Below are positions 7,590 through 14,389 of a stretch of 26,107 bases of DNA, one piece after another; positions within the stretch are counted from its first letter, which is position 1, and every line of letters starts with the position of its first letter. Under the pieces are notes generated by a model. The model searched no databases. It was given only the letters and a program-made list of their open reading frames with translations, and was not told the DNA's origin. Source of the DNA: Myxococcota bacterium. GTDB taxonomy: Bacteria > Myxococcota_A > UBA9160 > PR03. The position numbers and the translations under genes are program-made. The stretch lies in assembly GCA_025453505.1 (NCBI GenBank), contig JALOQG010000008.1:1-26107 (forward strand), written 5' to 3'.

Positions 7590-8215
7590 GCTTGACCCTG
7601 CGCACCGCGCCACAACTGCCAGAGCGCCAGCAGGACGACCGTCGCGCCGAAGATCGAGATCAGGATCGTCCCGAGGCTCGGGAAGCTCGACACCGTGAAG
7701 TTGGCGATCGTGCGCGTACCCCACACGGGCGGCATGAATCCGGCCATCTCGATCGGCGCTCTCGGATCCAGATCGTGCCCGTACGTGTAGAGCATGTAGA
7801 CGAAGCGGGCGATGCCGAAGACGCCGAAGTAGCCGGTCAGCACCGCGAGATCCACGAGCGAGCGGACGTCGCCGATCGCGGCGACGCGCAGCCCGAGCAG
7901 CAGCAGCGCGCCGATCGCGAACGGCATGAAGTCGAGGTCCGCGAAGTCCGCGGGATCGAGCGCGCGCATGCCGACGTAGTGGTTGAGCGTGTTGATCTCC
8001 GTCAGGTCCACGCCTTCGTTGCCGCCGGAGATGCTGTAGCTGTAGACGTGGAGCTGGAGTCCCTTCGGATACTGCGGCGCGAAGAACTCGATCGTCCACA
8101 GGCGCTGCGTGGCGCCCCAGGCGAGCGGAAGTAGCGCCAGCAGCAGCAGGATGCGCGTCCACGGAATCAACGGCTCGGCGAGCGCCTCGTAGAAACGTGC
8201 GATGCGACCCTTCAT
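7562..8215 (-). CDS. Integral membrane protein at the end of the nos operon
   Basis: A 217-residue membrane protein of no firmly recognised function. About four membrane segments are visible (roughly 21-36, 97-114, 121-143 and 181-202). Between the first and second lies a polar, probably periplasmic stretch with aromatic/His/Asn motifs: FFAPQYPKGLQLHVYSYSIS (about 44-63), then INTLNHYVGM (74-83). The APQYP-GL and LNHY(I/V)GM pattern resembles small membrane proteins I recall from nos clusters of atypical (clade II) N2O reducers. It might correspond to, or partner, the NosB-type protein, but this is unconfirmed. The ATG at 8215 has a strong GGAGGAGG 6 bases upstream and follows nosY by 20 bases, so it is part of the operon. 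Confidence 0.85.
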   Translation of the reverse strand: MKGRIARFYEALAEPLIPWTRILLLLALLPLAWGATQRLWTIEFFAPQYPKGLQLHVYSYSISGGNEGVDLTEINTLNHYVGMRALDPADFADLDFMPFAIGALLLLGLRVAAIGDVRSLVDLAVLTGYFGVFGIARFVYMLYTYGHDLDPRAPIEMAGFMPPVWGTRTIANFTVSSFPSLGTILISIFGATVVLLALWQLWRGAQGQAQGSSLAGR

Positions 8216-8235
8216 CGTGTCCCTCCTCCTCGCCG

Positions 8236-9069
8236 CTAGACGGCGTCGCCGCGGCGAAATGCGTTCCACGCCGCCAGCCAGGCGGCGACTCCCACCAGCG
8301 CGGGCCACGCGAGACCGAGCGCGAAGAGCGCGTTCGCACCGAGGCGGTTCGCGAGGTAGAAGCCGACCGGGCCGAGCGTCGCGAGCGTCGGCTCGGCCGA
8401 AGAGAGCAACGCCATGCGCGCGGTCTGCACCGGGTTGACCGCGGCGAGCGCGAAGACCGCCTGCGGCGACACGCGCCACTGCAGCAGCAGCGCGATCCCG
8501 GCGAAGTCGAGCAACGTCACGCTGACGGTCCAGATCAGGAACACCAGCGTCATCGCGCGCGCGGGATTGCGGACGAGCACGGACGTCGCGACGCCCACGC
8601 CGACGTACGCGCCGAGCAGTGCGACGCAGACGGCGAGCGAGCGCCCGAGGAAGGACCACGGAATCGCCTGCCCCCCCGCGCTGCCGGCGAGCGCCACGGC
8701 GACCATCACCCCGGCGAGCGGCAGCGCCAGCGCGGCGAGCCGCACGCCCGTCACGCCCGCGAGGAACGCGCCGCGTCCGATCGGATGCGACAGGTAGACC
8801 TCGAGCGAACCGTCGTCGCGCGCGCGATTCACCGTCTGCACCGTGCCGAGCAGCGCGAGCAGCGGCAGCAGCAGCACCAGCGCGTGGCACAGCGAGAAGA
8901 GCACGCGCCCGAGACCGGTGAAGCCGAGCACGCTCGACTCGCGCAGCCCGACCAGCACGAAGACGCCGCCGAGCAGCGCGTAGAGCAGCACGCAGAGCAG
9001 CAGCCAGCGCGAGCGCAGCACCTCGCCCAGATCGAGACGCGCGACGGCGGCGAACTCGGCGAGTCTCAT
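8236..9069 (-). CDS. nosY: NosY, ABC-2 type permease for NosZ copper-centre assembly
   Basis: A 277-residue inner-membrane permease predicted to form the NosDFY complex with NosF (ATPase) and NosD (periplasmic), needed to mature the CuZ site of NosZ. Six hydrophobic segments are visible, beginning with SRWLLLCVLLYALLGGVFVLV. The motif RARDDGSLEVYLSHPIGRGAFL between segments two and three is typical of ABC-2/NosY permeases at the ATPase interface. The ATG overlaps the nosL stop in ATGA, giving translational coupling. Length matches known NosY (~270-280). Confidence 0.95.
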   Translation of the reverse strand: MRLAEFAAVARLDLGEVLRSRWLLLCVLLYALLGGVFVLVGLRESSVLGFTGLGRVLFSLCHALVLLLPLLALLGTVQTVNRARDDGSLEVYLSHPIGRGAFLAGVTGVRLAALALPLAGVMVAVALAGSAGGQAIPWSFLGRSLAVCVALLGAYVGVGVATSVLVRNPARAMTLVFLIWTVSVTLLDFAGIALLLQWRVSPQAVFALAAVNPVQTARMALLSSAEPTLATLGPVGFYLANRLGANALFALGLAWPALVGVAAWLAAWNAFRRGDAV

Positions 9070-9494
9070 CGTGCGCCGCCTCGCGTGCGCAGCTCGGCGC
9101 GAACCGCTTCGATCGGGATCGATTCGGGCGCGCCGGGATCGACGGCGCCGAAGCCGAAGTCCATCGGCGTCGGCGCGACGCGCACGAACGCGACGCCGTC
9201 GCCGGGCAGCCAGCGATCTTCGCGCAGGTGATGGAACCAGAGCGCGTGCACGGCGGGCCGGCGCGCCTCGATGCGGGCGAAGAGGCAACCGGGATCGTCG
9301 AAGCTCTCGACCACGCCGTCCGCGTGGTGCAGCTGCGCCGCGAACGCCGGGTCGCTGATCAGCATGCGGCAGTGCGCGCAGGGCTCGCGATCCCACGCGA
9401 TCGGCTGCGGTCCCTCGGGCAGGCCGCACGCGTGGAGCGCCGACGCCAGCACGGCAAAGAGAGCCACGCGCCGCGCGCGCGATCGCTCACGCAT
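9066..9494 (-). CDS. nosL: NosL, outer/periplasmic copper chaperone lipoprotein
   Basis: A 142-residue lipoprotein. NosL proteins bind Cu(I) and deliver it for NosZ maturation. The signal peptide ALFAVLASALHAC puts a lipidation Cys at 23. The copper motif PCAHCRMLISD supplies Cys39, Cys42 and Met44, and the C-terminal half contains the family's conserved PMDFGFGAV. The second residue after CxxC is Arg rather than the common Gly. The start lies inside the 3' end of nosF (8-base overlap) and the stop overlaps nosY by 4 bases. It is placed between nosF and nosY, whereas in many clusters nosL follows nosY. Confidence 0.95.
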   Translation of the reverse strand: MRERSRARRVALFAVLASALHACGLPEGPQPIAWDREPCAHCRMLISDPAFAAQLHHADGVVESFDDPGCLFARIEARRPAVHALWFHHLREDRWLPGDGVAFVRVAPTPMDFGFGAVDPGAPESIPIEAVRAELRTRGGAR

Positions 9495-10374
9495 CGCGCA
9501 CGTCGCCGTCGCGCAGCTCGATCACTTCGAGATCGCGCGCATTCAGGTTGCGCAGCCGCGGGCCGAGCGCGGCCGAGAGGTCGGCGAGCAAGGGCAGCTT
9601 GGCCGCGCTCTCGACCGTCACGTGCCACGCGCCGCTGGCGCCGCGCCGGAAGCCGCGTTGCGTCAGCCACGCGCCGGCCTCGGCGCCGTCGGCCCACACG
9701 TCGAGCGCTGCGAGTCCGCTGCGCGCGAGGAACGCGTCGGCCGGGCCGTCGTAGGCGACGCGGCCTTCGTGGAGCTGCAACACCTGGCCGACGAGCGGCC
9801 GGATCTCGTCGAGACGGTGCGAGCAGAGCACCAGGGTGGTCGCATCCGGCAGCGCTTCGAAGAGCTCGAAGAAGCGCTCGCGCGATCGCGCGTCGAGACT
9901 GCCGGTCGGCTCGTCGAGGATCAGCAGCGACGCGTCGGACGCCAGCGCGAGCGCGATCAGCAGCTTCTGCTTCATGCCGCCCGAAAGCGAGCGGAACGGA
10001 CGCCGCGCGAGCGACGCGAGATCGAGGTCGAAGGCGCGCGCCGTACGTTCGATGCGTGCGTGCGGCAGATCGCGCACGCGCGCGATCGCGCCGAGCATCT
10101 CGCCGACCGGCGCGCCGATCTGCGGCGCGGCCTGCGGCACGTAGGCCATGCGCCGCGCGACCGCGACGCGCTCGCCGAACGGACAGCGGCCGTCGACGCG
10201 CACGCGTCCGTCGCAGGCGACGAGCCCCATCAGGATCCGGTTCAGCGTGGACTTGCCCGAACCGTTGGGGCCGACCAGCGCGACGCGCCGCCCGGGCTCT
10301 ACGTCGAACGAGACGCCGCCGAGCGCGTGCACCGGCCCGAAATGTTTGTGGGCGTCGCGCACCTCAATCCGCAC
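9487..10374 (-). CDS. nosF: NosF, ABC transporter ATPase
   Basis: A 295-residue ATPase energising NosDFY during CuZ assembly. Walker A GPNGSGKS is at 35-42, the signature LSGGMKQK at about 130-137, Walker B LLILDEPTG at about 150-158, and the switch His appears in LCSHRLDEI. An extra ~80-residue C-terminal region follows the nucleotide-binding domain, as in other NosF proteins. The start is GTG at 10374, inside the nosD 3' end (11-base overlap), and the stop overlaps nosL. Confidence 0.95.
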   Translation of the reverse strand: MRIEVRDAHKHFGPVHALGGVSFDVEPGRRVALVGPNGSGKSTLNRILMGLVACDGRVRVDGRCPFGERVAVARRMAYVPQAAPQIGAPVGEMLGAIARVRDLPHARIERTARAFDLDLASLARRPFRSLSGGMKQKLLIALALASDASLLILDEPTGSLDARSRERFFELFEALPDATTLVLCSHRLDEIRPLVGQVLQLHEGRVAYDGPADAFLARSGLAALDVWADGAEAGAWLTQRGFRRGASGAWHVTVESAAKLPLLADLSAALGPRLRNLNARDLEVIELRDGDVRDA

Positions 10375-11668
10375 GTGCGTCGCTCCCCGGTCCCATGCGC
10401 GGAGCCGCGTCGACCAGCACGAGCCGCGGCTCGAGCAGCGGCACGATGCGCCCGATCGCCTCGGCGAGCGAGAGCGCCAGCGTCCCGCGGTAGAAGGCGA
10501 GCTCCGGCCGCGCGGCCACGAGATCGGCGGAGAGGCTGCGCAGCTCGTAGGGAACGTCGCCGGTGCCGTCGCCGTCGAGGTCGTAGCCGGCGTAGTCGTC
10601 GAAGAGATTGCCGCGCCACTCCGCCTGGCGCGCGTCGCCGTGGCCGTCCACCTCGACGTGCACGCGGCTGTCGAGGAACTCGTTGTCCACGAAGGCGTTG
10701 CCCGAGGCGCGGCCGAGGAAGGACACGGCCACCTCGTTGAGCCGGAAGGCGTTGCGCTCGAAGCGGTTGCGGTCGTCGGGCCAGAGCGGGCTCGTGTCCA
10801 CGTAGAGCCCGATCGTGTTGTGCACGAACGCGTTGTCGGTGGCCACGACGTTGCCCGACTCCTTGAGCCCGAGCCCGAGGCCGGCGGCGCCGATCGCGCC
10901 CGCGAAGACGTTGCGACGCAGCGTGACCTGCCGGCTGTACATCACGAAGAGGCCGGTGACGTTGTTCACGAAGCGGTTCTCCACGATCTCGTTGTCGTGG
11001 CTGTACATGAGATGCGCGCCGTAGCGTCCGCGCTCGATGATGTTGCCGGTGACGCGATTGCGCGAGGCGTACCAGAGCACCACGTCGCGGCCGTCGCTCA
11101 CGCGGTTGCCTTCGACCACGCAGTCGTAGGCCTCCCAGAGCCGGATGCCGTCGCCGCGCAGGCCGAGCGACTTCGCGGCGTCGCCGATCACGTCGTTGTC
11201 GCGCACCTGCGCCCGCTCCGCCTTCTCGACCAGGATCCCGAACGTCGCGTTGCGGATCGCGACGTCTTCGACGCGCCCGTCCCGGCCCGCGACGTGGACC
11301 GCGGCGTCGAGCAGATCGAAGCGGCCGCCGCTTCCGTCCACCGTGACCCCCAGCAACGCCGCGCCATGCCCTTCCATGCGCACCGTCGTGCCTTCGCCCG
11401 CGCTGCGGATCACCGCTTCGCGCGGGCCCCACACGACGACGCCGTCGAGCCGCAGCGGTCCACGGTAGGTCCCGGGCGCCAGGCAGAAGCGCTCGCCGGG
11501 ACGCGCGCCCGCGAGAATCGCGCCGAGGTCGCCATCGCCCGGCACCGCACGGCATTCCGGCGGCCGGGGCGGCGCTGCTCCGAGGAGCAGCGCCGCCACC
11601 GCCGCGATCAGCGTCGCGTCAGCGCGCCGCGTGACGCTTCGCGTCGGTGCGATCGGCCGACGCGGCAC
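10364..11668 (-). CDS. nosD: NosD, periplasmic beta-helix copper-site maturation protein
   Basis: A 434-residue periplasmic right-handed beta-helix protein (CASH/NosD repeats) that docks NosZ to NosFY and passes copper to the CuZ site. An N-terminal hydrophobic stretch (ATLIAAVAALLLGAAPP, about 18-34) is the signal peptide. Repeats rich in xNxVxxN are clear, for example NRVTGNIIERGRYGAHLMYS then NEIVENRFVNNVTGLFVMYS, with HLMYSHDN as a NosD hallmark. It ends with FDDYAGYDLDGDGTGDVPY, also typical. The GTG at 11668 has GGAGG 5 bases upstream, so the gene starts inside nosZ (50-base overlap), an unusually long overlap. Confidence 0.95.
   Translation of the reverse strand: MPRRPIAPTRSVTRRADATLIAAVAALLLGAAPPRPPECRAVPGDGDLGAILAGARPGERFCLAPGTYRGPLRLDGVVVWGPREAVIRSAGEGTTVRMEGHGAALLGVTVDGSGGRFDLLDAAVHVAGRDGRVEDVAIRNATFGILVEKAERAQVRDNDVIGDAAKSLGLRGDGIRLWEAYDCVVEGNRVSDGRDVVLWYASRNRVTGNIIERGRYGAHLMYSHDNEIVENRFVNNVTGLFVMYSRQVTLRRNVFAGAIGAAGLGLGLKESGNVVATDNAFVHNTIGLYVDTSPLWPDDRNRFERNAFRLNEVAVSFLGRASGNAFVDNEFLDSRVHVEVDGHGDARQAEWRGNLFDDYAGYDLDGDGTGDVPYELRSLSADLVAARPELAFYRGTLALSLAEAIGRIVPLLEPRLVLVDAAPRMGPGSDARAD
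11571..11594 (-). other. Perfect 10-bp hairpin just past the nosZ stop, inside nosD
   Basis: On the transcribed strand GGCGCTGCTC pairs with GAGCAGCGCC around a 4-base loop, 24 bases beyond the nosZ stop codon and within the nosD signal-peptide codons. No U-run follows, so it is not a standard terminator. It could protect a processed nosZ mRNA 3' end or slow ribosomes at the start of nosD. Confidence 0.5.
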
Positions 11669-13649
11669 CGCCGCCTCCGGTGGGCTCGACCAGCAGATAG
11701 CCGGCCATCTCGAGGTGCAGCGCGGAGCAGAACTCGAGGCAGTAGAACGGGAACACGCCCGCCCGGTCGGCGACGAAGGTCGCGTTCGACTGCTTCCCCG
11801 GCTCCACCGACAGCGACACGTTGTAGGAGCTGATGCCGAACCCGTGGGTCGCGTCGCGCGCCTGCTCGAGGTTGGTCAGATACAGGTGCACCGTGTCGCC
11901 CTGCTTCACGCGGATCGTGTCGGGCGTGAAGTGACTGCGCACCTGCGTCATGTAGACGTGTACCTCGTCGCCTTCGCGCTCGATGCGCTCCTTGCCGCCC
12001 TGGGTCGCGCGCGGGTCGAGCTGCCAGGTCAGCGGATCGGTGCCGATCGGGCTGTAGTGGTCGATCGCCTCGATCAGGTCGGCCGACACGATCTGGGTGT
12101 AGTGCGGCTCGCCGAGCGGGATCGGCGCGTCGTACACGACCTGCATCGCGGGTCCGCTCACGTCCACGAGCTGGAAGTTCTGCGGCAGCAGCGGGCCGAC
12201 GTCGGCGAAGCGGTCGATCGCCCACTTGTTCATGCCGACCACCCAGTGACCGCGCGGCTTCACGGTGTCGCCGTGCGCCGCGGCGATGTGCCCGATGTTG
12301 TAGTGCATGGGCACCTTCTCGATCACGGTGCGGTCCTTCAGCGACCACTTCGCGATCTTCGACTCGACGAACAGCGACGTGTAGGCGTTGCCCTGATCGT
12401 CGAAGACCGTGTGCAGCGGCCCGAGTCCCAGCTCGGCCTGGCCTTCGATCGACTTCTGGAAGTCGAGGATCGGCACGCCGTAGGGATCCGTCCCCGCGTA
12501 GTCCTTGGCGTCGATGAGCGCCTTGATCTTCTCGAAGCTGTAGACCGTCGCGTGCGTGTCGAGCTTGCCGCCGACGACGATGTAGCGGCCGTCGGGCGTC
12601 ACGTCGGCGCCGTGCGGGCTCTTCGGCTCGGGCACGAAGTGGAGCAGGCCCTCGGCGACCGCCGTCTCGAGCGAGATCACCGGGAAATCGCGGATCTTCT
12701 CCGCCTTGCCGGCCAGGAACACCTGCTCCGCCTTCTTCCAGTCGATGACGTGCAGGTAGTCCATGTCGTTCTGCGACGCGCCGGATTCGAGCGGCGGCCG
12801 GCCCTCCATGTTGCCGCCGATCGCGCGCTCGGTGTTGAACGAGTTGATGAAGGCGAAGCCGTCGCTGACCAGCTTGCCGGCGTCCGAGAGGTCCTGCATG
12901 TACGGCGGCAGCTCGATCGCGAACGAACGCGACGGATCGAGGCGTCCCTTCTCGCGGTCGAACTTCCAGAAGGTCGCCGCGCCGCGGTACTTCTCGTCGT
13001 AGTTCTCGATCGGCTCGAACTCGCCGCCGAGTGGCACGGGGTACTGCGAGCTCTCGATCACGTACTCGGTGTTGGGCGTGACGAAGGCCGCGCCGTGGTC
13101 GGACTCGAGGATCGGGTTCGCCACGATCTGCTTGGTGGCGAAGTCCTTGAGGTCGATCACCGCCATCCGCGCGTTGGCCTTGTCGCCGATGAAGAGGAAC
13201 TGGCCGTCGTAGTCGCCGTTCGTCTCCGAGAGGTTCGGATGGTGGGTGTCGCCCCAGCGCATCTTCTGGCCGTGGCGGTCGCCGCCCTCGAGGATCGCGT
13301 GCGAGCCGTGATCGCCGAAGCCCCATCCCTGCCAGGGCTCGGGCGTGAAGACGGCGATGTACTTGAGGAGGCGCATGCTCGGAATGCCGAGCACGATCAC
13401 CTGGCCCGACTGTCCGCCCGACGAGAAGATGTAGTAGTCGTCCTTCTTGCCGCTGGGCACGTAGGTCTTGAGCGCGGCCGTGACGTCCGCCTCCGAGAGA
13501 CCGCGCGCCGCCATCAGCTCGGCGACGCCTGCGCCGCCGCCCGCGCTCTGACTCGGCGCCTTCAATGCCTGCTGGTCGCCCGAGGGGCCACAGGCCAGTG
13601 TCAGCACCGCGGCGGCCGCGGCGATCGAATGCACGAGTCGGGTACGCAT
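11619..13649 (-). CDS. nosZ: NosZ, nitrous oxide reductase, clade II (Sec-type)
   Basis: A 676-residue periplasmic multicopper enzyme that reduces N2O to N2, the last step of denitrification. The seven CuZ histidines can be assigned: DTHHP (136, 137), ESDHG, KSPHG, GPLHT, NIGHI and GEPHY. The C-terminal CuA domain shows His602 and CLEFCSALHLEM (Cys637, Cys641, His645, Met648); the His-to-first-Cys spacing of 35 matches characterised NosZ. There is no twin-arginine motif. Instead a short Sec-type leader runs to Cys20 (VLTLACGPSG), fitting clade II NosZ and possibly a lipoprotein. The opening DYYIFSSGGQSGQVIVLGIP is also clade II-like. The ATG at 13649 has GAGGAGG upstream. It follows the cytochrome gene by 35 bases and overlaps nosD by 50. 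Confidence 0.97.
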   Translation of the reverse strand: MRTRLVHSIAAAAAVLTLACGPSGDQQALKAPSQSAGGGAGVAELMAARGLSEADVTAALKTYVPSGKKDDYYIFSSGGQSGQVIVLGIPSMRLLKYIAVFTPEPWQGWGFGDHGSHAILEGGDRHGQKMRWGDTHHPNLSETNGDYDGQFLFIGDKANARMAVIDLKDFATKQIVANPILESDHGAAFVTPNTEYVIESSQYPVPLGGEFEPIENYDEKYRGAATFWKFDREKGRLDPSRSFAIELPPYMQDLSDAGKLVSDGFAFINSFNTERAIGGNMEGRPPLESGASQNDMDYLHVIDWKKAEQVFLAGKAEKIRDFPVISLETAVAEGLLHFVPEPKSPHGADVTPDGRYIVVGGKLDTHATVYSFEKIKALIDAKDYAGTDPYGVPILDFQKSIEGQAELGLGPLHTVFDDQGNAYTSLFVESKIAKWSLKDRTVIEKVPMHYNIGHIAAAHGDTVKPRGHWVVGMNKWAIDRFADVGPLLPQNFQLVDVSGPAMQVVYDAPIPLGEPHYTQIVSADLIEAIDHYSPIGTDPLTWQLDPRATQGGKERIEREGDEVHVYMTQVRSHFTPDTIRVKQGDTVHLYLTNLEQARDATHGFGISSYNVSLSVEPGKQSNATFVADRAGVFPFYCLEFCSALHLEMAGYLLVEPTGGGGAASADRTDAKRHAAR
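11674..11678 (-). promoter_or_regulatory. Shine-Dalgarno supporting the GTG start of nosD
   Basis: GGAGG on the minus strand ends 5 bases ahead of GTG at 11668, within nosZ codons. It fixes the long nosZ-nosD overlap, since no later ATG or GTG precedes the signal peptide. Confidence 0.65.
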
Positions 13650-13684
13650 CTGCCTGCCTCCTCGCTCCGCGGAGCGTTCGCGAA

Positions 13685-14158
13685 TCAAGAGCCCGAGGCC
13701 TTCGCCAGGCCGCGCACGAGCGCACGCAGGGCATCGACCACTTCGGGCTTGCTCATCAGATCGGGATTGCCGGGCATCGCCGCGCTCTTGCCGACCGCCG
13801 CACCGCCGTACTGGATGATCTGGCGGATGTGTTCGTCGGTGACGGACGCCTGCCACGCCGGATCCTGGAAATTGCGCGGCGGGGGCGTCAGGCCCGCAGA
13901 CGCCGGACCGTCGCCCGCGCCGTTCGTCCCGTGACACGTGAAGCAACGCGTCGCGAAGATCTCCTGGGCCTCGGCGGTCACGGCCGCCGCATCCTGCGCC
14001 GCAGCGGGTGCGGGCGCCGCCGCGGGCGCGGGCGCCTTCGCCGCAGGCGCGCCGCCGGGCGGCGCCGCGGGTTCCGAGCCCTCGCCGCACGCGAGCGCGA
14101 ACGCCGCGAGCAGGATCGCGATCGAGCGGTGGCGACCTGCAAAATCGAAATCGAACAT
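13685..14158 (-). CDS. Monohaem c-type cytochrome lipoprotein, probable electron donor to NosZ
   Basis: A 157-residue exported class I-like cytochrome c. The leader RSIAILLAAFALAC ends at Cys24, suggesting a lipid anchor. Next comes a flexible Ala/Pro-rich linker (about 28-58) and the haem site CFTCH (Cys72, Cys75, His76); Met128 in SAAMPGN is the likely axial ligand. The linker would let the haem domain reach periplasmic NosZ. It is the first gene of the nos operon, 35 bases ahead of nosZ. The start is well supported: AAGGAGG lies 7 bases before the ATG. Passing electrons from a quinol-cytochrome c oxidoreductase to NosZ is inference from position; no nosR, nosG/H or nosC homologues lie in the window. 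Confidence 0.95.
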   Translation of the reverse strand: MFDFDFAGRHRSIAILLAAFALACGEGSEPAAPPGGAPAAKAPAPAAAPAPAAAQDAAAVTAEAQEIFATRCFTCHGTNGAGDGPASAGLTPPPRNFQDPAWQASVTDEHIRQIIQYGGAAVGKSAAMPGNPDLMSKPEVVDALRALVRGLAKASGS

Positions 14159-14192
14159 GGCAATCCTCCTTGCCGCGTGATCCTCTGCATCT

Positions 14193-14212
14193 TTGCATGC
14201 GCCAAGGTGCAA
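14193..14212. promoter_or_regulatory. Possible dyad operator upstream of the nos operon
   Basis: TTGCA and TGCAA are arranged as an inverted repeat with a 10-base gap, centred 44 bases ahead of the cytochrome ATG. Read on the minus strand, TTGCAC also resembles a -35 element, but no convincing -10 follows. This could be chance. Confidence 0.25.
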
Positions 14213-14341
14213 GCGCCGAGCCCAGCCCTGGCCGCCGCGCGGGTCTCTCTCCGGGCAGATTCGCCGCAGCAGACGCTCCAGAGTGCGGTGATCTGACGCG
14301 TGAGGGGTCAATCGTGTGGCACGACGCCGCGCCCGCGAGGC

Positions 14342-14355
14342 ATGACGCCAGTCAT
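14342..14355 (+). promoter_or_regulatory. FNR/DNR-like operator (site A) upstream of the WS/DGAT gene
   Basis: ATGACGCCAGTCAT is a perfect 5-4-5 inverted repeat with the geometry of FNR/DNR boxes (TTGAT-N4-ATCAA) but A/T at the outer positions. It continues as TCATAAC, exactly as the second site at 16550 does. Its centre is 41.5 bases before the GTG of the WS/DGAT gene, the classic class II activator position if transcription starts at that codon. It is also 190 bases upstream of the nos operon, so control of that operon is possible but less direct. Confidence 0.65.
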
Positions 14356-14377
14356 AACGCGCCGGTGCCGGGCGCAA

Positions 14378-14383
14378 GAAACT
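14378..14383 (+). promoter_or_regulatory. Candidate -10 element of the WS/DGAT promoter
   Basis: GAAACT keeps A at position 2 and T at position 6 of the -10 consensus. It leaves 6 bases to the GTG at 14390, as expected if the first base of the start codon is +1. Weak alone; supported by the matching layout at the hemerythrin gene. Confidence 0.35.
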
Positions 14384-14389
14384 GCGATC

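Noticed and set aside
11631..13934. A 767-codon open frame on the plus strand opposite nosZ
   Set aside because: It mirrors nosZ codon positions in very GC-rich DNA, is rich in Arg/Val/Asp/His repeats with no family motif, and has no ribosome-binding site. The nosZ reading is unambiguous.
14294..14310. TGAC-N9-GTCA upstream of the nos operon as a third FNR-like site
   Set aside because: The 9-base gap does not fit the 4-base spacing of the two good boxes, and the flanking bases do not match.
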